DNA of 64,000 nt, taken from NCBI RefSeq assembly GCF_002744735.1, contig NZ_KZ319341.1, positions 297,848-361,847 on the forward strand. The letters are read 5' to 3'. This document shows positions 41,364 to 50,350 of the stretch, in pieces. Within the stretch, counting starts at the first letter, position 1. The number at the start of each line of letters is the position of its first letter. This stretch comes from Marinobacter guineae. GTDB lineage: Bacteria > Pseudomonadota > Gammaproteobacteria > Pseudomonadales > Oleiphilaceae. The notes beneath the pieces were generated by a model. That model saw nothing but the letters and a program-made list of their open reading frames with translations, searched no databases and had not been told where the DNA came from. The translations under genes were made by a program, and so were the position numbers.

Positions 41364-42668
41364 TTACCACTCCCCGACAACAAATCCCATTTGCTCTGGC
41401 AACCACAGGGCAATAGCGGGAAACAGCATTACCAGGAGCAGACTCACGGCCATGGCGGCAATAAATATTGCGGCCCAGCCGAGCGTATGCTCCAGCCTTA
41501 TATTGGCTATACGGGTCGTCACCATAAGGTTGACCGCCACCGGCGGCGTAAACTGGCCGATGGCGATGTTCATGGCCAGCAGGATACCAAACCAGACCGG
41601 GTTCCAGCCGAAGTGGTCCATCAATGGGATGATAATGGGTGTCAGAATCAGGTAGATCGATATCGCATCCAGTAACATGCCGGCGATCAGTACCAGCACC
41701 ATGACCAGGCCCAGCAAAACCCAGCTGTTCTCAGACAGAGAGAGCAAGGCATTGGCCAGGTGCTGGAAGGTGCCCAGAGTGGTACCGGCCCAGGCAAAGA
41801 TTCCCGCCAGGGCAATGATAAACATCACTACGCCGGAGGTGACTGCCGCGTCTGTTACCAGGGTGTACAAGTCTTTCAGGCTGAGATTGCGATAGACCAG
41901 GCAACCGACAATGACACCGTAGGCAACCGCGACCACCGCAGCCTCCGTAGGCGTGAACAGTCCGGAGCGCAGGCCGCCAAGGATGATCACCGGTGCAAAC
42001 AGGGCCGGAAGCGCGGCCCTGAAACTTGGCCAGAACTCGGGCCGCTCGACGTCTGTCGGATCCTCCCAGCTATATTTGCGGGCCAGGTACAGTGCCGGTA
42101 CCAGCAGCGAAAGCCCGGCAAGGATGCCGGGAAAAACTCCCGCCGCAAACAGCGCCCGCAGATCAACACCCGGCACCACGATGGAATACAGAATCAGGGC
42201 AATCGATGGAGGAATCAGGATCGCAGTGGATGAAGACGCGGCAATCAGGCTTGCCGAGAATGGCGGCGGGTAGCCCGCCTTGCGCATACTTGGCAGCATC
42301 ACCATGGCCACTGCCGCCGCATCTGCCGGCCCGGAGCCGCTCATGCCACCCATGATCAGGCACACCAGCACAGCCACGACCGTAAGACCCCCGTGTCGCG
42401 GGCCGATGATAGACTGGGCAAAACGTACCAGGCTGGCGGCCACACCGGCCCGCTCGAAAATCAGTCCGGTAAGAATGAACAGAGGAATGGCAATCAGTGG
42501 GTATTTGGCTACGCTGTTGTAGGTGTTGGTTCCCAGAGTAGCCAGCATCACCGTTGGCAGGCCCGCAACGATCCCGACCACACCACCCAACCCGAGTGCG
42601 ATAGCCACCGGCACACCTAGCAGCAGCGCGATAAAAAAGCTGCCGACCATCAGCAGGTCAGGACTCAT
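41364..42668 (-). CDS. dctM: TRAP transporter large permease
   Basis: 434 residues with about 12 helices. The DctM signature is MGGMSGSGPADAAAVAMVMLP about 110-130 together with AASSSTAILIPPSIALILYS. It is the sodium-coupled import channel for a carboxylate bound by DctP. Its ATG at 42668 overlaps the dctQ stop by 11 bases. Last gene of the dctPQM set, lying downstream of the branched-chain-type ABC genes on the same strand. Confidence 0.95.
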   Translation of the reverse strand: MSPDLLMVGSFFIALLLGVPVAIALGLGGVVGIVAGLPTVMLATLGTNTYNSVAKYPLIAIPLFILTGLIFERAGVAASLVRFAQSIIGPRHGGLTVVAVLVCLIMGGMSGSGPADAAAVAMVMLPSMRKAGYPPPFSASLIAASSSTAILIPPSIALILYSIVVPGVDLRALFAAGVFPGILAGLSLLVPALYLARKYSWEDPTDVERPEFWPSFRAALPALFAPVIILGGLRSGLFTPTEAAVVAVAYGVIVGCLVYRNLSLKDLYTLVTDAAVTSGVVMFIIALAGIFAWAGTTLGTFQHLANALLSLSENSWVLLGLVMVLVLIAGMLLDAISIYLILTPIIIPLMDHFGWNPVWFGILLAMNIAIGQFTPPVAVNLMVTTRIANIRLEHTLGWAAIFIAAMAVSLLLVMLFPAIALWLPEQMGFVVGEW

Positions 42669-43152
42669 GGATGACCTCCGGATCTTCCCTGCCCCTGAGC
42701 CTGTCCACCAGATTCTGTGTCATCCGGATCAGAATCGCGGCCGACAAGACCGGCAGCCAGACCACATATATCCAGTTAGGCAACCCCAACCCGGGGGAGA
42801 GCGATTGCCACTGGTACTCCTCAAGTGCGAACTTGCCGCCATACCAGGTGGTCAGTCCGAGCACCACAACACCCGCGAGCCACTGCAGTACGAACACTGC
42901 CTTCTTAAGCCGGGGCGGAAGATAGTGTTCAACCAGTTCGATCCGGATCTGCTGATTATGACGTGCCGCCACAGAGGCCCCTGCAAAGGTCAGGATAACC
43001 AGCAGGAACACGGAGAATTCCTCGGTAAACGCAAACGAGGCATCGGTCGCGTAGCGCACAATAACGTTGCCCAGGCTGATAATACAGATGATGATCAGCG
43101 CCAGCGACGCCAGCAAGGCATCCAGTCGGAACTTGGGGGGGCGGGCGGACAT
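42658..43152 (-). CDS. dctQ: TRAP transporter small permease
   Basis: 164 residues with four helices and the DctQ pattern (FTEEFSVFLLVILTFAGASV, then ARHNQQIRIELVEHYLP). It forms a complex with DctM in the inner membrane. It is separated from dctP by a 61-base gap containing a hairpin and overlaps dctM by 11 bases. Confidence 0.93.
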   Translation of the reverse strand: MSARPPKFRLDALLASLALIIICIISLGNVIVRYATDASFAFTEEFSVFLLVILTFAGASVAARHNQQIRIELVEHYLPPRLKKAVFVLQWLAGVVVLGLTTWYGGKFALEEYQWQSLSPGLGLPNWIYVVWLPVLSAAILIRMTQNLVDRLRGREDPEVIHES

Positions 43153-43175
43153 GGTGACTCCGTATCAAACAACGA

Positions 43176-43197
43176 CGCCCGCCAGTATAGGCGGGCG
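43176..43197 (-). other. Intercistronic hairpin between dctP and dctQ
   Basis: CGCCCGCC and GGCGGGCG form a perfect 8-bp stem with a 6-base loop just before dctQ. In the direction of transcription no T run follows. Such hairpins between binding-protein and permease genes commonly protect the upstream mRNA or lower downstream expression, giving excess binding protein. Function inferred. Confidence 0.6.
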
Positions 43198-43213
43198 CAG
43201 GGCCACGACGGAA

Positions 43214-44224
43214 TCAGCGGGAACGGTTGGCAACGGCGTCTTGCGCCATTTTCACCAGATCTTCGCCAATTTTGGGTGTCCAGGTATCGTAGACGGATTT
43301 TGTTGCTTCCACGAAGGCGTCATGCTGTGCGTCGGTCAGTTCGGTAACCTGCACACCACGCTCCTTGATGGTCGCCAGGGTCTCATCCAGCTCAGCACGG
43401 GATTTCTCGATCTCCCATTGCCCTGCGTCAATCGCAGCCTGCTTCAGTAGGGCCTGATCCTCGGGACTGAACTGGCTCCAGATGCGGTTGCTCACCGCAA
43501 AGACCAGCGGGTCGGCCATGTAATGCCAAAGCGTGAGGTAGTTCTGACCGACCTGATCAATGCGGGCCACATCAAACACCGACAGCGGGTTTTCCTGGCC
43601 ATCAACGGCGCCAGTGGTCAGTGCCGGTTTCGCGTCAGCCCAGCTCATTTGCGTGGGGTTGGCACCCAACGCGTTAAAGGTGTCCTGGAACAGTGGCGAG
43701 CCCACTACCCGGATCTTAAGACCATCCAGATCCGCAGGCTCGTCAATCACACGTTGGGAATTGGAAAGCTCGCGGAAGCCGTTTTCACCCCAGGCCAGCG
43801 GCGTGACACCACGCTCTTTAATGGCCGCAAAAATCACATCTCCAGCCTCACCCTGGGTGATGGCATCAATGGCATCATAATCCGGCATCAGGAACGGCAG
43901 GGAAAACAGGTTGAGCTGAGGCACCTGGGGCGACCAGTTGATGGTCGACCCAACCGCCATATCAATCAGGCCGGAACGCATGGCCGAGAACTCCTTGGTC
44001 TGGTCACCGGAGACCAGTTGGGAGTTGCTGTAAATTTTCATGTTGATCCGGCCATCCGAGCGTTCCCTGACCAGCTCAACCCACTTATCAGCTGCCTGGC
44101 CCCAGGGAAATGCGGACGGCAAAACCGTGGATACTGTGTATTCGTCCTTGTATTGGGCAGCCACAACAGAGCTGAACAGTATTGACGCGGCAGCGACAGC
44201 AAGAAGCGTTTTGGACTTCAGCAT
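43214..44224 (-). CDS. dctP: TRAP transporter substrate-binding protein
   Basis: 336 residues with a signal peptide (cleavage about VVA-AQYKDEY). DctP features are WVELVRERSDGRINMKIYSN, NQLV-type segments, and DLDGLKIRVVGSPLFQDTFN, where the conserved arginine binds the ligand carboxylate. Substrate unknown but an organic acid. It begins 28 bases after the livM stop on the same strand, an unusual direct coupling of a TRAP and an ABC transporter. Confidence 0.94.
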   Translation of the reverse strand: MLKSKTLLAVAAASILFSSVVAAQYKDEYTVSTVLPSAFPWGQAADKWVELVRERSDGRINMKIYSNSQLVSGDQTKEFSAMRSGLIDMAVGSTINWSPQVPQLNLFSLPFLMPDYDAIDAITQGEAGDVIFAAIKERGVTPLAWGENGFRELSNSQRVIDEPADLDGLKIRVVGSPLFQDTFNALGANPTQMSWADAKPALTTGAVDGQENPLSVFDVARIDQVGQNYLTLWHYMADPLVFAVSNRIWSQFSPEDQALLKQAAIDAGQWEIEKSRAELDETLATIKERGVQVTELTDAQHDAFVEATKSVYDTWTPKIGEDLVKMAQDAVANRSR

Positions 44225-44252
44225 CAGAACTTCCTTATTTGTTGTCGGGGCT

Positions 44253-45248
44253 CTACCCCAGGTTCTTCTTTACGAACTTCTGGATTTCACCAACGATACC
44301 GCTGCGGAATGCCAGAACCGTGATCACAAAGATACCACCAAGAATCGGGTCTACCCAGTCCCGGAGCGGGCCCTGGGACAGCTGATACTCAATGTTAACT
44401 ACGAAGGTAGCGCCCACCACCGGTCCAAGCAAGGTGCCCATGCCACCGACCAGGGTCATCAGGATGACTTCACCGGACATATGCCAGTGCGCATCATTCA
44501 GAGAAGCCAGCTGGAACACCACCGATTTCAGGGAACCGGCAAGCCCTGCCAGTGCTGCCGAGATGACAAATGCCAGCACCTTATATCGATTAACATTGTA
44601 GCCAAGTGATATGGCCCGGGGCTCGTTCTGTTTTATCGCCTTTAACACCTGGCCGTAGGGGCTGCTTACAATCCGCTGGACCAGGAGATAGCAACCGAGG
44701 AACACCGCCAGCACGAAATAATACAGGTTGTAGTTGTCCGAGAGATCAACGAGACCAAACAGATGGCCCCTGGGAATACCGTGCATCCCGTCTTCCCCGC
44801 CGGTGAATTCCGACTGGACCAGGAAAAAGAACACTAGTTGGGACAGCGCAAGGGTAACCATCGCAAAATAGATACCCTGCCGGCGAATCGATAACAGTGC
44901 AAACCCCAGGCCCAGAACGGTGGCCGCCACGGTACCGGCAATAATTCCCAATTCAGTCGTCAGACCGGAAAAGTTACTCAGCAGATAACCGGTGGTATAG
45001 CCACCTGCGGCAAGGAACGCCGCGTGGCCGAAGGACAGCAGGCCGGTAAAACCGAACAGAAGGTTAAAGGCCACTGCAAACAGCGCAAAACACAGAATCT
45101 TCATCAGGAACACTGGATACATGGCAAACGGTGCTGCGAGCAGAAGCAGCAGCAGAACACCGTTCAGTATCATTTTTTTCCGGTTGTCCGCGCTCTGCTG
45201 TTCCAGAATGGCTTTTTGGATCTCGGTCTGATTGACAGGCTGAGTCAT
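44253..45248 (-). CDS. livM: Branched-chain-type ABC transporter permease LivM
   Basis: 331 residues, about nine helices, with the LivM signature LLFGFTGLLSFGHAAFLAAGGYTTG. A soluble N-terminal extension (about 30 residues, EIQKAILEQQSADNRKK) precedes the first helix. It starts two bases after the livH stop. With LivH, LivG and LivF it would import an amino acid or acyl/aromatic acid bound by the protein at 46247. The neighbouring acyl-CoA ligase suggests a carboxylic acid. Confidence 0.93.
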   Translation of the reverse strand: MTQPVNQTEIQKAILEQQSADNRKKMILNGVLLLLLLAAPFAMYPVFLMKILCFALFAVAFNLLFGFTGLLSFGHAAFLAAGGYTTGYLLSNFSGLTTELGIIAGTVAATVLGLGFALLSIRRQGIYFAMVTLALSQLVFFFLVQSEFTGGEDGMHGIPRGHLFGLVDLSDNYNLYYFVLAVFLGCYLLVQRIVSSPYGQVLKAIKQNEPRAISLGYNVNRYKVLAFVISAALAGLAGSLKSVVFQLASLNDAHWHMSGEVILMTLVGGMGTLLGPVVGATFVVNIEYQLSQGPLRDWVDPILGGIFVITVLAFRSGIVGEIQKFVKKNLG

Positions 45249-45250
45249 GG

Positions 45251-46138
45251 TTACGCCTCCTTACCAAACAAGCCACTGGGGCGGAACATCAGAACGACCA
45301 CCATGACCAGGAAGATCACCGCGGATGAAGCAGGTGGATAAAAGGTTTTGGTAAGGCCTTCAATCACACCCATAAGAATGCCGGTGATGATTGCGCCACC
45401 AATGGAACCCATGCCCCCGATAACCACCACCGCAAAGACGGTGATCAGGATGTGAGACCCCATCACCGGCGTTACCGAATAGATGGGCGCAGCCAGAACA
45501 CCCGCAAACGCCGCCAGCATAACGCCAAACCCGTAGGTAAGGCTGATCAGCAATGGCACGTTGATGCCGAACCCCTGCATCAGCTGTGAGTCTTCGGTTC
45601 CGGCCCGCAGATAGGCCCCAAGTTTGGTTTTTTCGATCATGAACCATGTGCCGAAACAGACCAGCAATGCCATCACGATAACCCAGAGCCGGTAATAGGG
45701 CAGGAACATGAATCCAAGTTTCATTCCACCCTGGAACACGTCAGGCATCGCATAACGGAGCCCGGATACCCCGTAGATATTCGTAAGCACACCTCCTAAA
45801 AGCAGAGCCACACCAAAGGTGAGCAAGAGGCTGTAGATGTGATCCTGGCCTGCGATCCTCCGCAGCAGAAAGTATTCGATCACCACGCCAACCGCGCCAA
45901 CCAGAAGTGGCGCGAGGAAAAGAGCGACCCAGTAATTGACACCAAGCGAGTCGAAAAGGATGACAGTGGACATGGCGCCCAGCATGTACATCGCGCCATG
46001 GGCGAAGTTAATTATCTTGAGCAGGCCAAAGATAACCGCCAACCCAAGGCTCAAGAGCGCATAAAAGGCGCCATTAATGACCCCGATCAGAAGCTGACCA
46101 GCCAGCACAGCAAGGGGGACACCGAAAATCATGGACAT
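45251..46138 (-). CDS. livH: Branched-chain-type ABC transporter permease LivH
   Basis: 295 residues with about eight helices. The LivH signature is NGAFYALLSLGLAVIFGLLK followed by IINFAHGAMYMLGA. ATG 46138 is chosen over a GTG nine bases upstream because TTTGGAG sits at the right distance. Inner-membrane partner of LivM. A GC-rich hairpin separates it from the upstream binding-protein gene. Confidence 0.92.
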   Translation of the reverse strand: MSMIFGVPLAVLAGQLLIGVINGAFYALLSLGLAVIFGLLKIINFAHGAMYMLGAMSTVILFDSLGVNYWVALFLAPLLVGAVGVVIEYFLLRRIAGQDHIYSLLLTFGVALLLGGVLTNIYGVSGLRYAMPDVFQGGMKLGFMFLPYYRLWVIVMALLVCFGTWFMIEKTKLGAYLRAGTEDSQLMQGFGINVPLLISLTYGFGVMLAAFAGVLAAPIYSVTPVMGSHILITVFAVVVIGGMGSIGGAIITGILMGVIEGLTKTFYPPASSAVIFLVMVVVLMFRPSGLFGKEA

Positions 46139-46195
46139 GTTGCTCACTCCAAAAGCAGCGCAAACGTGATACCGGGAATCATCGTTGCGAGTTCC

Positions 46196-46228
46196 CGGGG
46201 CTGCCCCACCGGAGGGAGGGGAGCCCCG
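46196..46228 (-). other. Intercistronic hairpin between binding-protein gene and livH
   Basis: On the minus strand CGGGGCT-CCCC pairs with GGGG-C-AGCCCCG, an 11-bp stem with one bulge. It lies 19 bases after the binding-protein stop. No T run follows, so mRNA protection or partial attenuation between the abundant binding protein and the permeases is more likely than full termination. Confidence 0.6.
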
Positions 46229-46246
46229 AAGATTACGCTTTTCTCT

Positions 46247-47461
46247 TTACTTGCTGGTGACCAGCGGGCACTTGCTCTCGGAGAGCGGGCGATAAGCTTC
46301 GTCAGCCGGGATAGTGCGAAGAATCTTGTAAAGATCCCACTCACCTTTGGACTCGGCCGGTGTCTTGACTTCCGCCAGGTACATGTCGTGCACCATACGA
46401 CCATCAGCTCGGATCTTGCCGTTCTTGGCGAACATGTCGTTGATCGGCGTATCCATCATTTGCTTGCGTACAGTCTGTGCGTCGTCGGAACCGGTGGCTT
46501 CAACCGCTTTCAGATATTGCATGGTGCTCGAATAGATACCGGCGTGAACCATGGTCGGGCGTACTCCGGTTTCCTCCTCGAAACGATCGGACCAGGCGCG
46601 GGTCTCATCGTTCATATCCCAGTACCAGCCTGTTGTCAGTTGAATGCCCTGAGCGGCATCTACACCCAGTGCGTGCACATCTGTCAGGAACAGCAGCAGA
46701 GCTGCAAGGGTCTGTCCGGACTGGGTTACGCCGAACTCACTGGCGGTGTTGATGGCGTTGGTGGTATCCGCGCCGGCATTCGCCAGTGCTACTACATCAG
46801 CACCGGAAGCCTGGGCCTGAAGGATGAAAGAGGAGAAATCAGGCGTGGGGAACGGGTGCCGCAGGGTGCCAATGATCTCGCCACCGTTGGCTTCAACAAC
46901 GCGGGTTACGTCACCTTCAAGTGCGTGACCAAACGCATAATCCGCAGTCAGGATATACCAGGTTTTACCGCCTTCTTTTACCACCGCACTGGCGGTACCG
47001 TTGGCCAGCGGATAGGTGTCATACACATAGTGGATGTGGTTTGGCGTGCAGTGCTCGTTGGTGATGCTGGAAGCCGCAGAGCCCGAAACGATACCCAGCT
47101 TGTCATTCTCTTCAAGAATGTCGCTCACGGCGATGGAAACAGAGGACGCAACGAGGCCGGCGACCAGGTCGACATTCTCGTTTTCGACCCAACGGCGGAC
47201 TGTGCTGGAGGCGACATCCGGGCTGTTACGGTCATCCGCGCTTACAACTTCGATTTTGGCGCCGTTCACTTTTCCGCCGAAATCAGCAATGGCCATTTCC
47301 AGGGCCTTCATGCCATTGGGACCGGCCAGATCACGGTAGGTACCGGACATATCGGCCAGATAGCCAATCTTAACGGTGTCATTTGAAACGGCCGCCTGGG
47401 CGCCACCCACCATCATGGCTGTTGCAACGGCTGATGTCAGAAGCTTTTTCATCATTGTCAT
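46247..47461 (-). CDS. Branched-chain-type ABC transporter substrate-binding protein
   Basis: 404 residues with a signal peptide (MKKLLTSAVATAMMVGGAQA, cleavage before AVSNDTVKIG). The type I periplasmic-binding fold shows VKIGYLADMSGTYRDLAG and a C-terminal extension ending ESKCPLVTSK. This branch resembles binding proteins for aromatic or other organic acids rather than LivJ itself, an impression from memory. ATG 47461 has GGAG at eight bases. It lies between livF and livH in the cluster. Confidence 0.88.
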   Translation of the reverse strand: MTMMKKLLTSAVATAMMVGGAQAAVSNDTVKIGYLADMSGTYRDLAGPNGMKALEMAIADFGGKVNGAKIEVVSADDRNSPDVASSTVRRWVENENVDLVAGLVASSVSIAVSDILEENDKLGIVSGSAASSITNEHCTPNHIHYVYDTYPLANGTASAVVKEGGKTWYILTADYAFGHALEGDVTRVVEANGGEIIGTLRHPFPTPDFSSFILQAQASGADVVALANAGADTTNAINTASEFGVTQSGQTLAALLLFLTDVHALGVDAAQGIQLTTGWYWDMNDETRAWSDRFEEETGVRPTMVHAGIYSSTMQYLKAVEATGSDDAQTVRKQMMDTPINDMFAKNGKIRADGRMVHDMYLAEVKTPAESKGEWDLYKILRTIPADEAYRPLSESKCPLVTSK

Positions 47462-47542
47462 TGTTGTATCTCCGCTACTGTCTTGCGTTGGTTGTTCGGG
47501 TTGTTGTTGCTTTTTTTGGTTGTTGCTCTCTTCTATCCGGTG

Positions 47543-48265
47543 TTACACACCCAAATAGTCGTTCAGCAGCGACTGCTTGGCTTCAAGCTCGTCGGCGCTT
47601 ATCTCTTCCACGATCTGACCGTGCTCCACAACGTAGTGGCGATCGGCCAGAGGCGCGGCGAAATGGAAATTCTGCTCCACCAGCACAATGGTCAGGCCTT
47701 TGTTCTTGAGTTTGATCAGCACTTCGGCAAGCTTTTCCACGATGACTGGTGCCAGCCCCTCGGTGATTTCGTCGAGAAGCAGCATATTGGCGCCAGTCCG
47801 GAGGATGCGGGCCATGGCCAGCATCTGTTGCTCACCACCGGACAGCTTCGTGCCCTGGCTGAAGCGGCGCTCATAGAGGTTAGGGAACATGCTGTAAATT
47901 TCTTCCAGGCTCATGCCGCCGCTGCGCACTACCGGCGGCAGGGTCAGGTTCTCCTGGACGTTGAGTGCGGAAAAAATGCCCCGATGTTCGGGGCAATACC
48001 CGACACCCAACCTGGCAATATGGTGCGGCGCACAAGACATGGTCTCTTCGCCGTTAATCATGATGGAGCCGGTGCGGCGGCCCACCATGTTCATGATGGC
48101 CTTGAGCGTGGTACTGCGGCCGGCGCCGTTGCGCCCGAGCAGGGTGACCAGCTCGCCGCGGTTAACCACCAGATCGATCCCGTGCAGGATATGAGATTCA
48201 CCGTAAAACGCGTGCAGGCCGGAAACTCGCAGCTGTTCGTATTCTTTGTCCGGGCGGTGGCTCAT
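47543..48265 (-). CDS. livF: Branched-chain-type ABC transporter ATPase LivF (variant Walker A)
   Basis: 240 residues. The Walker A loop is GRNGAGRST at about residues 44-52: the phosphate-binding lysine is replaced by arginine at about residue 50. The signature LSGGEQQMLAMAR, Walker B MLLLDEITEGLAP and LVEQNFHFA switch region are intact. Arg at this place occurs in some LivF proteins, so activity is likely. The start overlaps the livG stop by four bases. Energises the importer together with LivG. Confidence 0.92.
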   Translation of the reverse strand: MSHRPDKEYEQLRVSGLHAFYGESHILHGIDLVVNRGELVTLLGRNGAGRSTTLKAIMNMVGRRTGSIMINGEETMSCAPHHIARLGVGYCPEHRGIFSALNVQENLTLPPVVRSGGMSLEEIYSMFPNLYERRFSQGTKLSGGEQQMLAMARILRTGANMLLLDEITEGLAPVIVEKLAEVLIKLKNKGLTIVLVEQNFHFAAPLADRHYVVEHGQIVEEISADELEAKQSLLNDYLGV

Positions 48266-49047
48266 TCTGCTGTCTCCCGGTCCGCAGTAGCTTTATCGTT
48301 CGCGGTGCCCATGTAGACTTCGCGCACTCGGGGATCTGCAGACACCTCGCTATACTCTCCCTCTGTCAGAACGGCCCCCTGGGCCAGCACCGTAATGCGG
48401 TCGCACAGTTTGCTGACTACCCCGAGGTTGTGTTCCACCATCAGGACCGTGCGACCCTTGGCTGCCTTTCGAACAAGTTCAACCACGCTGTCGACGTCTT
48501 CGCCGCCCATGCCCTGAGTAGGTTCGTCAAGAAGCAGCAATTCGGGCTCCATGGCCAGAGTGGTGGCCAGCTCCAACGCCCGCTTGCGGCCATAGGCCAG
48601 CTCCACGGTTGTGGTGTTAGCGAACTCTGCAAGCCCCACTGAATCGAGCAGTTCCATGCAACGCTGGTTCAGTTTGTTCAGCGAAGCACCGGACTTCCAG
48701 AAGCTGTAGGAGTTGTTTTCTGAGGTTTGCAGGGCCACGCGGATATTTTCCAGTGCCGTCATGTGAGGAAACACCGCGGAAATCTGGAATGAGCGAACAA
48801 TGCCCCTGCGCGCAATGGCAGCGGATTTCAGAGGTGTGATGTCCTGACCCTTGAACAGGATCTGGCCCCGAGTCGGGATGAGAAACTTGGTGAGCAGATT
48901 GAAGACCGTAGTCTTGCCGGCACCGTTGGGGCCAATCAGGGCGTGTATGTGGCCTTTACGAATCTTCAGGTTCACGTCGTCGACCGCAACGAAGCCCTTG
49001 AATTCCTTAACAAGGTTACGAGTCTCCAGAACGTACTGTTCACTCAT
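48262..49047 (-). CDS. livG: Branched-chain-type ABC transporter ATPase LivG
   Basis: 261 residues. Walker A GPNGAGKTT about residues 38-46 is canonical. The family insert FQISAVFPHMTALENIRVAL and Walker B ELLLLDEPTQGMGGEDVD are present, followed by MVEHNLGVVSKLCDRITVL. It lacks a perfectly canonical LSGGQ (ELAYGRKRALE instead), which is a usual LivG variation. First ABC gene in the direction of transcription; an operator-like palindrome lies 54 bases upstream. Confidence 0.93.
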   Translation of the reverse strand: MSEQYVLETRNLVKEFKGFVAVDDVNLKIRKGHIHALIGPNGAGKTTVFNLLTKFLIPTRGQILFKGQDITPLKSAAIARRGIVRSFQISAVFPHMTALENIRVALQTSENNSYSFWKSGASLNKLNQRCMELLDSVGLAEFANTTTVELAYGRKRALELATTLAMEPELLLLDEPTQGMGGEDVDSVVELVRKAAKGRTVLMVEHNLGVVSKLCDRITVLAQGAVLTEGEYSEVSADPRVREVYMGTANDKATADRETAE

Positions 49048-49100
49048 GAGCCAATCTACCTTTGTTATTGTTGTGCATGTTATCTATATCACAGATTAGA

Positions 49101-49122
49101 TTGACGTATACGTAAACGTCAA
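49101..49122. promoter_or_regulatory. 22-bp near-perfect palindrome upstream of livG
   Basis: A 22-base sequence starting TTGACGTATACG and ending AAACGTCAA is palindromic at 20 of 22 positions. Its right 16 bases, TATACGTAAACGTCAA, match 13 of 16 bases of TTTACGTAAAGGTAAA at 52057-52072, upstream of the acyl-CoA ligase. It lies 54 bases before livG. The ACGTAAACGT core recalls sites of the MerR-type regulator LiuR for branched-chain catabolism. The regulator's identity is inference. Confidence 0.55.
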
Positions 49123-49125
49123 CAG

Positions 49126-49929
49126 TTAATTCTGTTTTTTCAGTTCAATCTCGCCACACAAAAAGTCGCAGATCAAAGCCACCACCTGGTCCGTTTTTTC
49201 CAGATGCGGCGAGTGGCCAGTGTCCTCGAGAAAGACCTCGCGGGCATTGGCGCCTATGCCGGCTACAATGTCGGTTACCTGCTCCGGTACTCCATATTCG
49301 TCGTTTTCCCCCTGAATGATCATAGCCGGACATTCGATCGCCGCCAGCCAGCGGCTGAAATCCATTGCTGCATGGAATCCTTCATCACGCCATACGTTTT
49401 GCCAGGCGTTGAACAGATCGTCGGTGCGATGACCGTGATACCGCTCCAGGCGCTCACGAATATCGGTTTCCCGGTAGCGGATAGCCATTTCCTCGAGGCC
49501 TGCCAGGGTAAGATGATCGGCGTAAATATGGGCAGCCATGGTGACGAGCGCCTGCACGCGGCTGCCCATGGCGCCCGCTGATATCAAAGCAATGGATCCG
49601 CCATCGCTGTGGCCGATCAGCACCACCCTCTCAATACCGAGCTCGTCCAGGAGGCGGGGCAACCAGACGGAGCCTTCCTTTTCCTGAAAGTCGTAGGGGC
49701 GCGGCAGGGTTTCGTCGCTGGAATGACCGTAACCCCGCCGGTTGTAGATCAGGGCATCGCAGCCAGTCGCCCGGGCCAGTTTTTCCGGGAACTTGCGCCA
49801 CAAGGCAATGCTGCCAAGGGATTCGTGCAGGAAAACCAGAACCGGCCCTTTCGGGTCGTGATGCTGCATTCGCCTGACTTCCAGCTCAACGCCCTCGCCC
49901 ACCGGCACCATCATGTCTCTTATCTGCAT
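49126..49929 (-). CDS. Alpha/beta hydrolase
   Basis: 267 residues. Nucleophile elbow GHSDGG at about residues 107-112, oxyanion segment FLHESLGSIALWRKFP, and an acid-histidine pair in the C-terminal part (IQGENDEYGVPEQV and EDTGHSPHLEK). The HESLGS N-terminal pattern is seen in hydrolases of aromatic or acyl catabolic clusters. It follows the thioesterase by four bases, forming a tail to the acyl-CoA ligase operon. Ester substrate unknown. Confidence 0.86.
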   Translation of the reverse strand: MQIRDMMVPVGEGVELEVRRMQHHDPKGPVLVFLHESLGSIALWRKFPEKLARATGCDALIYNRRGYGHSSDETLPRPYDFQEKEGSVWLPRLLDELGIERVVLIGHSDGGSIALISAGAMGSRVQALVTMAAHIYADHLTLAGLEEMAIRYRETDIRERLERYHGHRTDDLFNAWQNVWRDEGFHAAMDFSRWLAAIECPAMIIQGENDEYGVPEQVTDIVAGIGANAREVFLEDTGHSPHLEKTDQVVALICDFLCGEIELKKQN

Positions 49930-49933
49930 GACG

Positions 49934-50350
49934 CTACCGGTTCGGGGGGATCGAATAGGTCATAGTGGAGTGAGCCACGGGCTCTTCCGCACCTTTGGAG
50001 TAAACGAACACTTCGCCTACACCCATGGTGCGGCCGACCTTCAACATCGTTGCTCGGGCCCAGATTGGCTGGTGCGCCACTGGCTTGCGCAGGAAATTGA
50101 TGTTGAGGTTGGTGGTTACCGCCAAAGGCACCAGGCCAATCTTGCTCAGCAGCGCGGCATACAGGGTGACGTCCGCCAGCCCCATCATGGCCGGCCCGGA
50201 GACGGTTCCCCCGGGCCTGAGATGCGCCTCATCCACGTCCAGCTTCATTTCCGCCCAGCCATCCCCGAGCTTCTGCAGGGTGCCGTAGGCTTCCCCCTGC
50301 GGAAACTGCTCGTCAAGGAAGGCCTGCAGCTCTTCAAACGTAATGATCAT
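49934..50350 (-). CDS. PaaI-type hot-dog-fold thioesterase
   Basis: 138 residues. The PaaI motif is LRPGGTVSGPAMMGLADVTL at about residues 44-63, where Gly and Asp form the active site, followed by NLNINFLRKP. It would hydrolyse acyl-CoA formed by the ligase encoded next to it, perhaps to rescue CoA from dead-end thioesters. Its ATG overlaps the ligase stop by four bases. Confidence 0.9.
   Translation of the reverse strand: MIITFEELQAFLDEQFPQGEAYGTLQKLGDGWAEMKLDVDEAHLRPGGTVSGPAMMGLADVTLYAALLSKIGLVPLAVTTNLNINFLRKPVAHQPIWARATMLKVGRTMGVGEVFVYSKGAEEPVAHSTMTYSIPPNR

Noticed and set aside
45839..47386. Open frame of about 515 codons antisense to livH and the binding-protein gene
   Set aside because: Both sense genes are clear transporter parts; the antisense frame is a codon-bias artefact.
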